Origin: CAXCDZ01 sp963981525
GTDB lineage: Bacteria > Patescibacteriota > Microgenomatia > UBA1400 > UBA12108
NCBI GenBank assembly: GCA_963981525.1
Contig: CAXCDZ010000016.1
Span: forward strand, 1 to 14,656
DNA length: 14,656 nucleotides
Direction of reading: 5' to 3'
Part shown: piece after piece, positions 1 to 6,398 of the stretch
Layout of the letters: every line of letters starts with the position of its first letter
Numbering within the stretch: the first letter of the stretch is position 1
Notes under the pieces: generated by a model
What the model saw: only the letters and a program-made list of their open reading frames with translations
The model's database searches: none
What the model was told of the DNA's origin: nothing
Translations under genes and position numbers: made by a program

Positions 1-2
1 GG

Positions 3-308
3 TGTGGAGCCATAAAAGCAGATGGATGGGAGATAGAGCCTGCAATGTGGGTCATGGCTCAGATAAACATAGGTCGAGCTGGAATGCAGGATCAGGTGAA
101 GGTGCGGTTTGGAGATATGTGGCGGGCAGATCTCTCAAATTATGATCTCGTATATGTGTACCAGCTCACTCGGTATGCCCCGAAATTCGTCAAGAAGTGT
201 AAGGCAGAGATGAAACCAGGGTCAGTGGTGATTGCCAATACTTACCCGCTAAAAGGTATGAAAATTTGGAAGAGAGATGGGAAGATTATTGTCTATAAGA
301 TAGCATAA
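3..308 (+). CDS. Class I SAM-dependent methyltransferase, C-terminal part (5' end outside window)
   Basis: The reading frame is open from base 3 to the TAA at 306-308, so this is the last ~101 residues of a gene that begins upstream; the first internal ATG (45) is not a convincing start. The visible part fits the second half of a Rossmann-fold methyltransferase. An acidic loop (residues like DGWEIEP) would hold the SAM ribose. Next comes an FGDMW segment and the strand-plus-helix NYDLVYVYQLTRYAPKF, where the usual acidic/aromatic active-site loop would be. A final KPGSVVIANTYPLKG segment is typical of small bacterial MTases that report 'LKPGxRVVSNxFPI'. The substrate cannot be told from this fragment. 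A strong hairpin follows the stop directly. Family assignment is inference from fold-like motifs; no diagnostic substrate motif is visible. Confidence 0.7.
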   Translation, partial: CGAIKADGWEIEPAMWVMAQINIGRAGMQDQVKVRFGDMWRADLSNYDLVYVYQLTRYAPKFVKKCKAEMKPGSVVIANTYPLKGMKIWKRDGKIIVYKIA

Positions 309-343
309 AGTTCCGATCTTCGCGGAGACAAAGATCGGAACTG
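308..343. repeat. Short palindromic hairpin element, relative of the 64-bp family
   Basis: A perfect 12-bp stem, AGTTCCGATCTT (309-320) with AAGATCGGAACT (331-342), encloses a 10-nt loop and begins one base after the methyltransferase stop. The left arm including base 308 (AAGTTCCGATCTT) matches the arm of the larger element at 5161 (AAGGTCCGACCTT) at 11 of 13 positions, and the right arm changes in step so that pairing is kept. There is no T-tract on either side, so a classical intrinsic terminator is not supported, though the hairpin could protect the mRNA 3' end or end transcription weakly. Confidence 0.6.
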
Positions 344-376
344 TTCAGCACTAGTGATTTAGGATATATTGAAGAC

Positions 377-982
377 ATGGCATACGTAACATATCAGGAT
401 GGTGGAGGACATGTAGCAAGCGAAGTAGAGAGTTCGGTCAAGGTTGGGGCTGTTGTGAAAATTATCTCTCTTTTTGGATTTGTGGTGATACTACTAGTAT
501 TTCTATTTGTGCGCAAAGTCTTTCTGAAACCTGGAGTAAGCTCAGTCTCAATTACGGACGGAATTGGCGGACTTGAGTTCCGGATTCCGTACAAAAACAC
601 ACTCTACGAGAATTTTGGGTTTGTGCAGGATCCGAGAGTGACGATCCCGCTCAAGACAACTTCTGGGTATAAAGACACAACCTTCCTCTTGGACTCTGGG
701 GCGGTAGTTTCTACCATGCCACTACAAGTTGCGCATGACACGGGAGTGGATCTAGCAAGAGCCAAGAGAATTACACTGCAGGGATTTTCCGGAGTGCCCT
801 CTTTTGCATACCTAGATGAGATAACAGTCATGATTGGGGACTCTGAGTATGTTCTACCTGCGTCTTTTACTGAGTCTAGCTCAACTACCCATATCCTGGG
901 GAGAAAAGGCCTGTTTGATGACTTTACGATAAAATTTGATCATGAAGATCGTGCAATAATAATCACCAGGAAGGACGCGTAA
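377..982 (+). CDS. Membrane-anchored retropepsin-like aspartic protease
   Basis: The protein has 201 residues. Residues ~25-50 form one hydrophobic segment (IISLFGFVVILLVFLFV) flanked by Arg/Lys, which predicts a single N-terminal membrane anchor with the rest outside or in the periplasm-like space. The soluble part carries the retropepsin-type active-site motif FLLDSGA (catalytic Asp106, DSG 106-108). About 65 residues later comes an ILGRKGLFDDF segment (173-183), matching the hydrophobic-hydrophobic-Gly motif of the pepsin/retropepsin fold. With only one DSG motif per chain, family knowledge says such proteases act as homodimers. The Shine-Dalgarno is weak (GAAG just before the start), but this start is the first that gives the anchor. 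The stop overlaps the next start (TAATG), so the two proteins are probably made together. The substrate is unknown; the adjacent TIG-domain protein is a candidate partner. Confidence 0.8.
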   Translation: MAYVTYQDGGGHVASEVESSVKVGAVVKIISLFGFVVILLVFLFVRKVFLKPGVSSVSITDGIGGLEFRIPYKNTLYENFGFVQDPRVTIPLKTTSGYKDTTFLLDSGAVVSTMPLQVAHDTGVDLARAKRITLQGFSGVPSFAYLDEITVMIGDSEYVLPASFTESSSTTHILGRKGLFDDFTIKFDHEDRAIIITRKDA

Positions 983-1788
983 TGCAACACAATAACGTAT
1001 ATGAAAGAATCCATAATGCATTATCCTGGAAACGCATTATTGCTTTTAATGCAATCTTGTTTCTAGTGACTGTGATCCCACTCTCAGTTAGGCTGGCCCA
1101 GGAAGATACAGAGAACAGATCAAGCGCGGCTGAGATCCCAGTGGTGATCCCACCTGCGGCATACCCCACTACTGCCCCAGAGATTGAGCGAGTAACTGAG
1201 TGGTTTGGGAAAAAGGGCGACACCGTGGTGATCCTGGGGAAAAGCTTTGGAAATTACCAATGGGAAAGTACGCTCTATATCGGAAATGTAGAGGTTAATG
1301 AGTCCAATATCGTGCGCTGGAGCAATAATATCCTAGAAGTACAGATACCAGAACAAGCTCGGACTGGAAAAGTCTGGATTGTGGTGAATAACAGACAGGC
1401 CACCTGGGAAGGAAGTCTGCTACTAACTGATGTGAGCAGAAGCGCACAGATCATCCTGGCAAGAACTAGTGATACATCTGGAACTGTGAGTATCCGAAAT
1501 GGAGCGGGAATAGTGCGAGGAATGATTGAGATCGCGCATGTTTCTGAGCCTCTCGTGATCTCAAGTAATATTGGGAAAATAACATCATCACTATCAGTGG
1601 ACAGCCTGGGCAAAAAAACAAAAGCTGAGTTTGTGCTTGATCAACCCATGGGGAGTGCGACGAGCCAGATACTTACGATTGAGTACCCTGGAATAGGGGT
1701 TGTGGAGATCTTGAGAGCAGAGTTGTATGACAATGCGGGGAGATTGGTGCCAGTATATGCTGATCCGCTGGGAGCAAAGATGAATTAG
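982..1788 (+). CDS. Membrane-anchored IPT/TIG-domain protein, unknown function
   Basis: The protein has 268 residues. A hydrophobic stretch at ~18-36 (RIIAFNAILFLVTVIPLSV) after a short charged N-terminus predicts a signal anchor. A low-complexity linker rich in Pro/Ala/Thr follows (~48-66). Residues ~67-148 resemble an IPT/TIG immunoglobulin-like domain: the pattern GDTVVILGKSFG...STLYIGNVEV...WSNNILEVQIPEQARTGKVWIVVNNRQA is characteristic. The C-terminal ~110 residues are beta-rich and resemble no enzyme known to me; they may be a second Ig-like or adhesin-type domain. The ATG shares its first base with the stop of the protease gene, implying translational coupling. A surface-exposed binding or structural role, possibly tied to the protease, is inference. 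No catalytic motif is visible. This is the last + strand gene; it converges on uppP across 40 bases with no clear terminator. Confidence 0.7.
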   Translation: MQHNNVYERIHNALSWKRIIAFNAILFLVTVIPLSVRLAQEDTENRSSAAEIPVVIPPAAYPTTAPEIERVTEWFGKKGDTVVILGKSFGNYQWESTLYIGNVEVNESNIVRWSNNILEVQIPEQARTGKVWIVVNNRQATWEGSLLLTDVSRSAQIILARTSDTSGTVSIRNGAGIVRGMIEIAHVSEPLVISSNIGKITSSLSVDSLGKKTKAEFVLDQPMGSATSQILTIEYPGIGVVEILRAELYDNAGRLVPVYADPLGAKMN

Positions 1789-1794
1789 GAGAGT

Positions 1795-1821
1795 AGTATA
1801 TAGGGATATAGTATATAGGGA
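1795..1821. repeat. Short tandem repeat in the convergent gap
   Basis: AGTATATAGGGA occurs at 1795-1806 and again at 1810-1821, a 15-base period with unit AGTATATAGGGATAT. It lies between the stops of two converging genes (TIG-domain gene and uppP). There is no hairpin with a T-run, so the gap lacks an obvious terminator for either gene. Confidence 0.6.
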
Positions 1822-1828
1822 GATGAAG

Positions 1829-2563
1829 TTAGGAGAGGGCAAGATAGAGCGAAAGAAGAGTAAGGCCAGCGGTGTAGGGTGCAAAAAGATAAAACTTACC
1901 CTTTTTAATGATTTTTGCGAGAATAGAAAGTGATAAATAACCTGTGATAGTGGCTGCAAAGAATCCAAGTGCGTAGTTTGTAAGCATTGTGTTTTCCCAA
2001 GCAATCGAGCGAAGAGAGAGAAGTGAGGCGCCAGTGATCGTAGGGATCGAGAGGAGAAAGGAGAAAGCAAATGCATCACTTGGGCTAATGCCTAGTAAGA
2101 GACTGGTGGTGATGGTGGAGCCAGAACGAGAGAGTCCAGGCAGGATTGCGGCAGCCTGGGAGAGACCAATCAGGAAAGAGTTCTTAGTCCTTAGTTCTTG
2201 GCTATTGGTTGGACGGCGGCGAGATAGTAAAACTATAATGGTCGTGAGGGCAAAGCCCAGCGTAACTCCCCAGAGTGAGGTAAAGATCATATCTATGTAC
2301 TGCGAAAGAAAGAGGCCAGCGAGTGCGGCAGGGAAGGAGGCAATAATAATTAGCTTGAGATACTTGCTAGAAAGATGAAGTAGTTTTTGGCGGAAGAAAA
2401 AGAGAACTGAGATGACTGTTCCGCCCTGGACAAAAACATTGAAGGCTGGATTAACCTCGGTGAAGCCAAAAAGATGCTGTGCAAGCACAAGGTGTCCAGA
2501 GCTAGAAACTGGGAGAAATTCTGTGAGCCCCTGAACTATACCAAGAACTAAATGGCTAAACAT
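1829..2563 (-). CDS. uppP: Undecaprenyl-diphosphatase UppP (BacA family)
   Basis: This integral membrane enzyme dephosphorylates undecaprenyl diphosphate to the monophosphate, recycling the lipid carrier for peptidoglycan and other wall polymers; its loss typically causes bacitracin sensitivity. The 244 residues start with the family's first motif, QGLTEFLPVSSSGHLVL (11-27, catalytic Glu15 and the Ser-rich loop). The second motif PGLSRSG (142-148) carries the essential Arg. Seven to eight hydrophobic segments can be followed. At ~244 aa it is slightly shorter than the common ~265. The ATG lies 6 nt after the stop of the preceding gene and has no good Shine-Dalgarno, so it probably depends on coupling. 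Residues 121-128 (SQELRTKN), in a loop between two membrane segments, are encoded by a small degenerate heptamer repeat. Confidence 0.95.
   Translation of the reverse strand: MFSHLVLGIVQGLTEFLPVSSSGHLVLAQHLFGFTEVNPAFNVFVQGGTVISVLFFFRQKLLHLSSKYLKLIIIASFPAALAGLFLSQYIDMIFTSLWGVTLGFALTTIIVLLSRRRPTNSQELRTKNSFLIGLSQAAAILPGLSRSGSTITTSLLLGISPSDAFAFSFLLSIPTITGASLLSLRSIAWENTMLTNYALGFFAATITGYLSLSILAKIIKKGKFYLFAPYTAGLTLLSLYLALS
2179..2199. repeat. Three degenerate heptamers inside uppP
   Basis: On the + strand AGTTCTT (2179-2185), AGTCCTT (2186-2192) and AGTTCTT (2193-2199) run without a gap. On the coding strand they encode part of the hydrophilic loop ELRTKN. As the loop lies between membrane segments, the repeat is tolerated in the protein. 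Confidence 0.55.
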
Positions 2564-2569
2564 GGCGGG

Positions 2570-3271
2570 TTATTTGCGTTTTTTGAGCTCTTTTTTGAGG
2601 TTTTTGTGCCAATCTGTGAGCATGACTGCGACTAGGTCCTTGCCTCCGAGCCCGATTGCAAGTCCAAAGCCGAGTGCAAGCATGGCCACAAAGCCAATGA
2701 AGAGAATATTAATAAAATTCTCGGCGATGTTGAGCTCGGAGAGTGCTGCTAAAGCGGCAATTGTAACTACAGTATAGCTAGCAATCTTGCCCATCAAGCG
2801 AGAAGTCTTGAGATCAACTGTCGCAAGAGAGCCTTTGACGACGCGCTCAACGAATCCTGCAAGAAGAATACCGATTGCAAGAACGATTACTGCTGAGAAG
2901 ATACTGGGGATGTATCCCAAGATGCTCCCGAGCATATCTGAGACTGTGGTAAGTCCAAGAATATTGACTGAGGCGATAAAGAAGACTAGAACTATGACCC
3001 ACTTAATCACAGCACCCAAGACATCTTCTAGCTTGTGTGTGATCTCAGCTTTCTTGAGGAATTTTTTGAAGTTGGTATCTTTTATGAATGTCTCGAACTT
3101 GAGAAGCTGGAGAGCTTTGACAATAGCAGCACGTCCCCAGTTACCGAGAATGATGCCGAGTGCGAGAACGAGGATGGCGCCAACCAAATTGGGGAAGAAT
3201 GAGAAAGTTTGGTTAAGTGTAGTGCCCACGATTGTGGCGAGTGTGCCCTGCCATGCTAGATAGTCAAACAT
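2570..3271 (-). CDS. TM-helix (mechanosensitive-channel-related) membrane protein
   Basis: The protein has 233 residues, with hydrophobic segments at about 30-45, 85-107, 117-142 and 165-215. The pattern of two similar blocks (FFPNLVGAILVLALGIILGNW near residue 25 and YIPSIFSAVIVLAIGILLAGF near 119) is that of the conserved TM-helix repeat (PF05552) found in small mechanosensitive-channel-like proteins. The C-terminal AMLALGFGLAIGLGGKDLV resembles the pore helix and GLGGKD hinge of such proteins, but the MscS beta domain is absent. A role in osmotic or membrane tension response is therefore a family-based guess. The start is well set: AGGAGG lies 5 nt upstream, and the same bases contain the stop of the AI-2E gene. 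The positively charged C-terminus (KKELKKRK) is expected in the cytoplasm. Confidence 0.8.
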   Translation of the reverse strand: MFDYLAWQGTLATIVGTTLNQTFSFFPNLVGAILVLALGIILGNWGRAAIVKALQLLKFETFIKDTNFKKFLKKAEITHKLEDVLGAVIKWVIVLVFFIASVNILGLTTVSDMLGSILGYIPSIFSAVIVLAIGILLAGFVERVVKGSLATVDLKTSRLMGKIASYTVVTIAALAALSELNIAENFINILFIGFVAMLALGFGLAIGLGGKDLVAVMLTDWHKNLKKELKKRK

Positions 3272-3276
3272 AATAG

Positions 3277-3283
3277 CCTCCTA
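3277..3283 (-). promoter_or_regulatory. Shine-Dalgarno fused with upstream stop codon (TAGGAGG)
   Basis: On the - strand TAGGAGG holds the TAG stop of the AI-2E gene and the AGGAGG ribosome site of the next gene, 5 nt before its ATG. The identical arrangement occurs between recA and recX. Confidence 0.7.
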
Positions 3284-4258
3284 TTTTTTTAAGTGTTTAT
3301 ATATTGTTAACCCAGTGAGATATAGTGGCATGGCAAGGATAGCTCCCATGACACCACCAAGAGTGAGACCCATTAGCAATACCAAGATGGTGGCGAGAGG
3401 TTGTGCGCCTGTTGCAGACTGCATGACCTTAGGGACGATGAGATTGTTCTCTAGTTGTTGGATAAGAATGCTTGTGGCGAGTGCGCCTAGTCCCACTACA
3501 GGTGAGACTGTGAGACCCATAAAAATGGCGGGAATAGCAGCAATGGTCGGTCCTAGATTGGGAACAATCTCGAGGATGCCCGCAAGAACTGCGAGAGGAA
3601 GTGCGTAGGGAATGCCGAGAATTATGAGACTAAAGTAAGTCATAAAACCAATGATAACCATGAGAATCAGCTCTCCCCGTACCCAACCACCCACGACCTT
3701 TTCTATGGCGCGAACGAGAGCCTCTGCTTTTTTCTCATTATTACCTTTGCCAAATAATCCTGTGAGGTGGTGGTGGAGATGAGGTCTTTCGATAATGATG
3801 TAGTACGTAATAAAGAAAACAGCAAAAATATTGATGATGTTGGAGAATAGACCTCCGGCAAACTTGAGCAAGTTAGTAGGAGCTGTGTTAAGGTAATTAC
3901 TACCTAGATTGCCGGCAATATCTAGATTGAAAGTCGACTCTAGTGCAGTGAAGTAAGTCGGAACACTCTCAAAAAGAGCACTGCTCTGTTCAATAACGGC
4001 AGGAATGAGAGAGGCAACTACAAGAGAGAGGGTGAGAATGACTATAAGATAAACCAGCATCATGGGAACCATGACTGGGATTTTTTTGCGAGTTGCAGCA
4101 GCAGCGAGGGGATTAACTGCAGTAGCTAGGATAAATGAGATAAAAAAGAGAATGGCAATACTACGAATCTGATAAAAGACCCACAACGCAAGAACTGTTA
4201 AAACAGCAAAAATAATAGTTTTGGGTGAGATCTCTATCTTGTAAGTTTGTTTGGTCAT
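3281..4258 (-). CDS. AI-2E family transporter (PerM-like permease)
   Basis: The 325-residue membrane protein has the layout of PF01594. Two N-terminal hydrophobic helices (~13-48) and a third at ~62-88 come first. A soluble amphipathic region with a membrane segment at ~140-157 follows, and then the conserved core GWVRGELIL (191-199), the PNLGPTIAAIPA loop (233-244) and QQLENNLIVPKVM (267-279). A final hydrophobic stretch completes it. Despite the family name, substrates vary: E. coli TqsA exports autoinducer-2, while other members act as sodium/proton antiporters or have unknown roles. Nothing here points to quorum sensing. The ATG is 2 nt after the miaA stop (TAATAATG), so translation is likely coupled, and the stop is part of the following gene's ribosome site. 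Confidence 0.9.
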   Translation of the reverse strand: MTKQTYKIEISPKTIIFAVLTVLALWVFYQIRSIAILFFISFILATAVNPLAAAATRKKIPVMVPMMLVYLIVILTLSLVVASLIPAVIEQSSALFESVPTYFTALESTFNLDIAGNLGSNYLNTAPTNLLKFAGGLFSNIINIFAVFFITYYIIIERPHLHHHLTGLFGKGNNEKKAEALVRAIEKVVGGWVRGELILMVIIGFMTYFSLIILGIPYALPLAVLAGILEIVPNLGPTIAAIPAIFMGLTVSPVVGLGALATSILIQQLENNLIVPKVMQSATGAQPLATILVLLMGLTLGGVMGAILAMPLYLTGLTIYKHLKK

Positions 4259-4260
4259 TA

Positions 4261-5238
4261 TTAGATACTATACCAGTCTTTGACAAGTGACGCTACTTGC
4301 GAAGGAGTGGTGGACAAGTGGGGGTCAAACCAGGTGATGTCGGGAGTTTTGGCAAACCAAGTAAGCTGGCGTTTGGAGTAGGCAAGCTCACTGCGAGTCC
4401 AGTCCTTGATCATCTGATCATGTGTAATCTTCCCCTCAATAAAACGAGTAGTGTGTTGATAGCCTAACGAACTAAATGAGGCCAATTCTGGAGAGTGCTT
4501 GCTGAGAAGATTCTTAGTTTCTTTGATAGCTCCCTGCTCTATCCGTGCAATGACTCGCTTTTTGAGATTGGATTTGTAGGCCTCCAGATCATTGTGGCGT
4601 AAGCCAATAAACAATGAATCTGGTGATGTAAAGTCTGATTGAGTGGGGCTCTCTGGAGTGAGACTAGCTATTTCGATGGCGCGAACGAGGCGACGTGGAT
4701 TAAGTTGATCACTGTGGTTCATTTGATTGAATTTGTGCGAGTCAAGTTCTTTTAGCTGACTCTGAAGATCCTGGACTGAGTGATTGCTGAGTGAGTCCCG
4801 AAGCTTCTGATTGGGAGGGATGCTCATGGTTTCGATGCCGCTGATGAGTGCGCGTAAATAGAGCCCAGTGCCGCCAACAATAATGGGTAGTAAATCATTT
4901 TCCCAGGCCTGCAAAATATGAGGAAAAACAGCACGATGCCAGACGGCTACTGATGACTCCTCTTCTGGAGAGACAATGTCAATGCCAAATATTTCTTGAT
5001 CACTCGGGTGATCTTTGCCGGTAACGATGTCCATACCCTTATAAACCTGACGAGAATCAGCAGAAACTAGGATGCTGGGGAATAGTTGTGACAACTTAAC
5101 TGCTAGACCAGTTTTGCCTGATGCGGTGGGACCGACGATGCATAATAGCTTGTTTGCGTTAAGGTCCGACCTTCTTGGGCTGCTTTTCGCGCTTATCAGC
5201 TCGAGTCCTACAAGGTCGGACCTTGAAGGCTGACTCAC
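4261..5238 (-). CDS. miaA: tRNA dimethylallyltransferase MiaA with element-encoded N-terminal extension
   Basis: MiaA transfers an isopentenyl group from dimethylallyl diphosphate to N6 of A37 in tRNAs reading UNN codons. The 325 residues contain the P-loop GPTASGKT (36-43), SADSRQVYKGMDIVTGKD just after it (the catalytic Asp/Ser loop), GGTGLYLRALI, the NPRRLVRAIEI segment and the C-terminal RQLTWFAK motif. The start is a GTG at 5238 overlapping the miaB stop (GTGA); no later start codon precedes the P-loop. The P-loop therefore begins at residue 36 instead of the usual ~8-15. Residues 5-26 of that extension are encoded by a 64-bp palindromic element, and both of its arms are read as RSDL (6-9 and 23-26). 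The catalytic domain appears intact, so the enzyme is probably active. It acts with MiaB, encoded immediately upstream. Confidence 0.95.
   Translation of the reverse strand: MSQPSRSDLVGLELISAKSSPRRSDLNANKLLCIVGPTASGKTGLAVKLSQLFPSILVSADSRQVYKGMDIVTGKDHPSDQEIFGIDIVSPEEESSVAVWHRAVFPHILQAWENDLLPIIVGGTGLYLRALISGIETMSIPPNQKLRDSLSNHSVQDLQSQLKELDSHKFNQMNHSDQLNPRRLVRAIEIASLTPESPTQSDFTSPDSLFIGLRHNDLEAYKSNLKKRVIARIEQGAIKETKNLLSKHSPELASFSSLGYQHTTRFIEGKITHDQMIKDWTRSELAYSKRQLTWFAKTPDITWFDPHLSTTPSQVASLVKDWYSI
5161..5224. repeat. 64-bp palindromic element, copy 1, in frame inside miaA
   Basis: The arms AAGGTCCGACCTT (5161-5173) and AAGGTCGGACCTT (5212-5224) are exact reverse complements, and each arm is itself palindromic around its central base. 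The middle 38 bases contain TTGGGCTGCT and CTCGAGTCCTA, shared with the copy at 9087. The two copies have the same length and agree at about 53 of 64 positions; the central arm base changes from C/G to T/A in a compensatory way. No flanking target duplication is evident. Confidence 0.85.
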
Positions 5239-6389
5239 TTGATTACCTTTGGTCTTACATCTAGGTTACTTTTGTTAATTAAAGCGTCGAGAATCTCCCA
5301 TCTTCTCTTTTTTTCTGCTGGAGAAATGTCATCCTCAAATAGACGCCAACCGGCAGTCCCGGGACGTGGAGAGTAGCGAGCGACAAATGCGACTTTCCAG
5401 TCAACCTCTTTTGCGAGCTTGAGTGTTGCCTGAAAATCCTCTTCTGTTTCACCAGGGAAACCAACGATAATGTCAGTCCCGATTGTAATATCTTTGACTT
5501 GTTTGCGGAGTTTGTTGATTACTGCCATGTAACTCTCGGCAGTATATCCCCTATTCATGAGTTTGAGGATGCGGTTGCTCCCTGATTGGATTGGGAGATG
5601 GACAAAGCGATCGATCTTTTTATTAGTAGCGATTTCAGTAATCAATTCATCGTGAAAATCCCATGGATTACTTGTCATGAATCTGATCATCTTAATCTCC
5701 TCGAACTTACTGACCTCCTGTAAGAGAGCGACAAATGGAGGAGTTCCTTTTGGCCTCTTATACTGAGATTGCGGGGTGGGGAGATCATTTTTGCTAAGTG
5801 GAACCTCGCGCGACATAAGTAGCTTGCGCAGACCTATCCCGACCTTTTCGAGTCCCCATGAGTTGACGTTTTGACCCAGGAGTGTGATCTCGGTGTAGCC
5901 ATCACTAACCAATCCTTCGACTTCGCTCAGGATCTCGGCTAGAGGCCTTGATGTCTCTCTGCCTCGACTGTACGGCACGATGCAGTATGTGCAGAAGGAG
6001 TTGCAGCCTTCTGAGATAGTGACCCAAGCGTGAGTCTTGTCTTTGCGGATAGTGGTCTTGTTAAACCCGACCTCATTAATGGGGAGAATCTGGTCAACGA
6101 TAGGGAGAAGTTTGTAGAGCTCAGAATCGGCGTGATGGGTCATACAGCCTGTGAGGATGATTTTCGGGCGAGCGTTGCCTTCGAAGTACTTTTCAATATT
6201 GAGGAGGAAGCCGCGCACACGATCCTCTGCGCTCTGACGGACTGCACAGGTATTGATGACTATGTGGTTTGCCTTGTGCCAGTCCTCAGTCTCTGTCCAA
6301 CCACGCGCAGAGTAGTCTCCAGCAATGCGCTCGGAGTCTGATTTGTTCTGCTGGCACCCAAAGGTGCGGATAAAGTATTTATTGGACAT
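5235..6389 (-). CDS. miaB: tRNA-2-methylthio-N6-dimethylallyladenosine synthase MiaB, lacking TRAM domain
   Basis: This radical-SAM methylthiotransferase converts i6A37 to ms2i6A37 in tRNA. The N-terminal UPF0004 domain has its three auxiliary-cluster cysteines C12 (TFGCQQN), C48 (NTCAVR) and C82 (TGCMTH). The radical-SAM CxxxCxxC is C129, C133, C136 (GCNSFCTYC), followed by IVPYSRGRE, GQNVNSWG, HLPIQSGS and GFPGETEEDF. The protein has 384 residues and ends at RWEILDALINKSNLDVRPKVIK, exactly where the C-terminal TRAM RNA-binding domain (~60 residues) normally starts. An insertion of about 35 residues (~180-216) sits between the GQNVNSWG motif and PPFVALLQEV. The stop overlaps the GTG start of miaA. 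The ATG lies 9 nt after the Fic stop with no strong ribosome site. The MiaB call rests on the motif set; MtaB/RimO paralogs fit less well given the miaA neighbour. Confidence 0.93.
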   Translation of the reverse strand: MSNKYFIRTFGCQQNKSDSERIAGDYSARGWTETEDWHKANHIVINTCAVRQSAEDRVRGFLLNIEKYFEGNARPKIILTGCMTHHADSELYKLLPIVDQILPINEVGFNKTTIRKDKTHAWVTISEGCNSFCTYCIVPYSRGRETSRPLAEILSEVEGLVSDGYTEITLLGQNVNSWGLEKVGIGLRKLLMSREVPLSKNDLPTPQSQYKRPKGTPPFVALLQEVSKFEEIKMIRFMTSNPWDFHDELITEIATNKKIDRFVHLPIQSGSNRILKLMNRGYTAESYMAVINKLRKQVKDITIGTDIIVGFPGETEEDFQATLKLAKEVDWKVAFVARYSPRPGTAGWRLFEDDISPAEKKRRWEILDALINKSNLDVRPKVIK

Positions 6390-6398
6390 AGGATAGAG

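Noticed and set aside
365..370. TATATT box 6 bases before the protease start, hinting at a leaderless promoter
   Set aside because: No TG extension and no -35 box at 16-18 bases; any AT-rich leader would give such a match.
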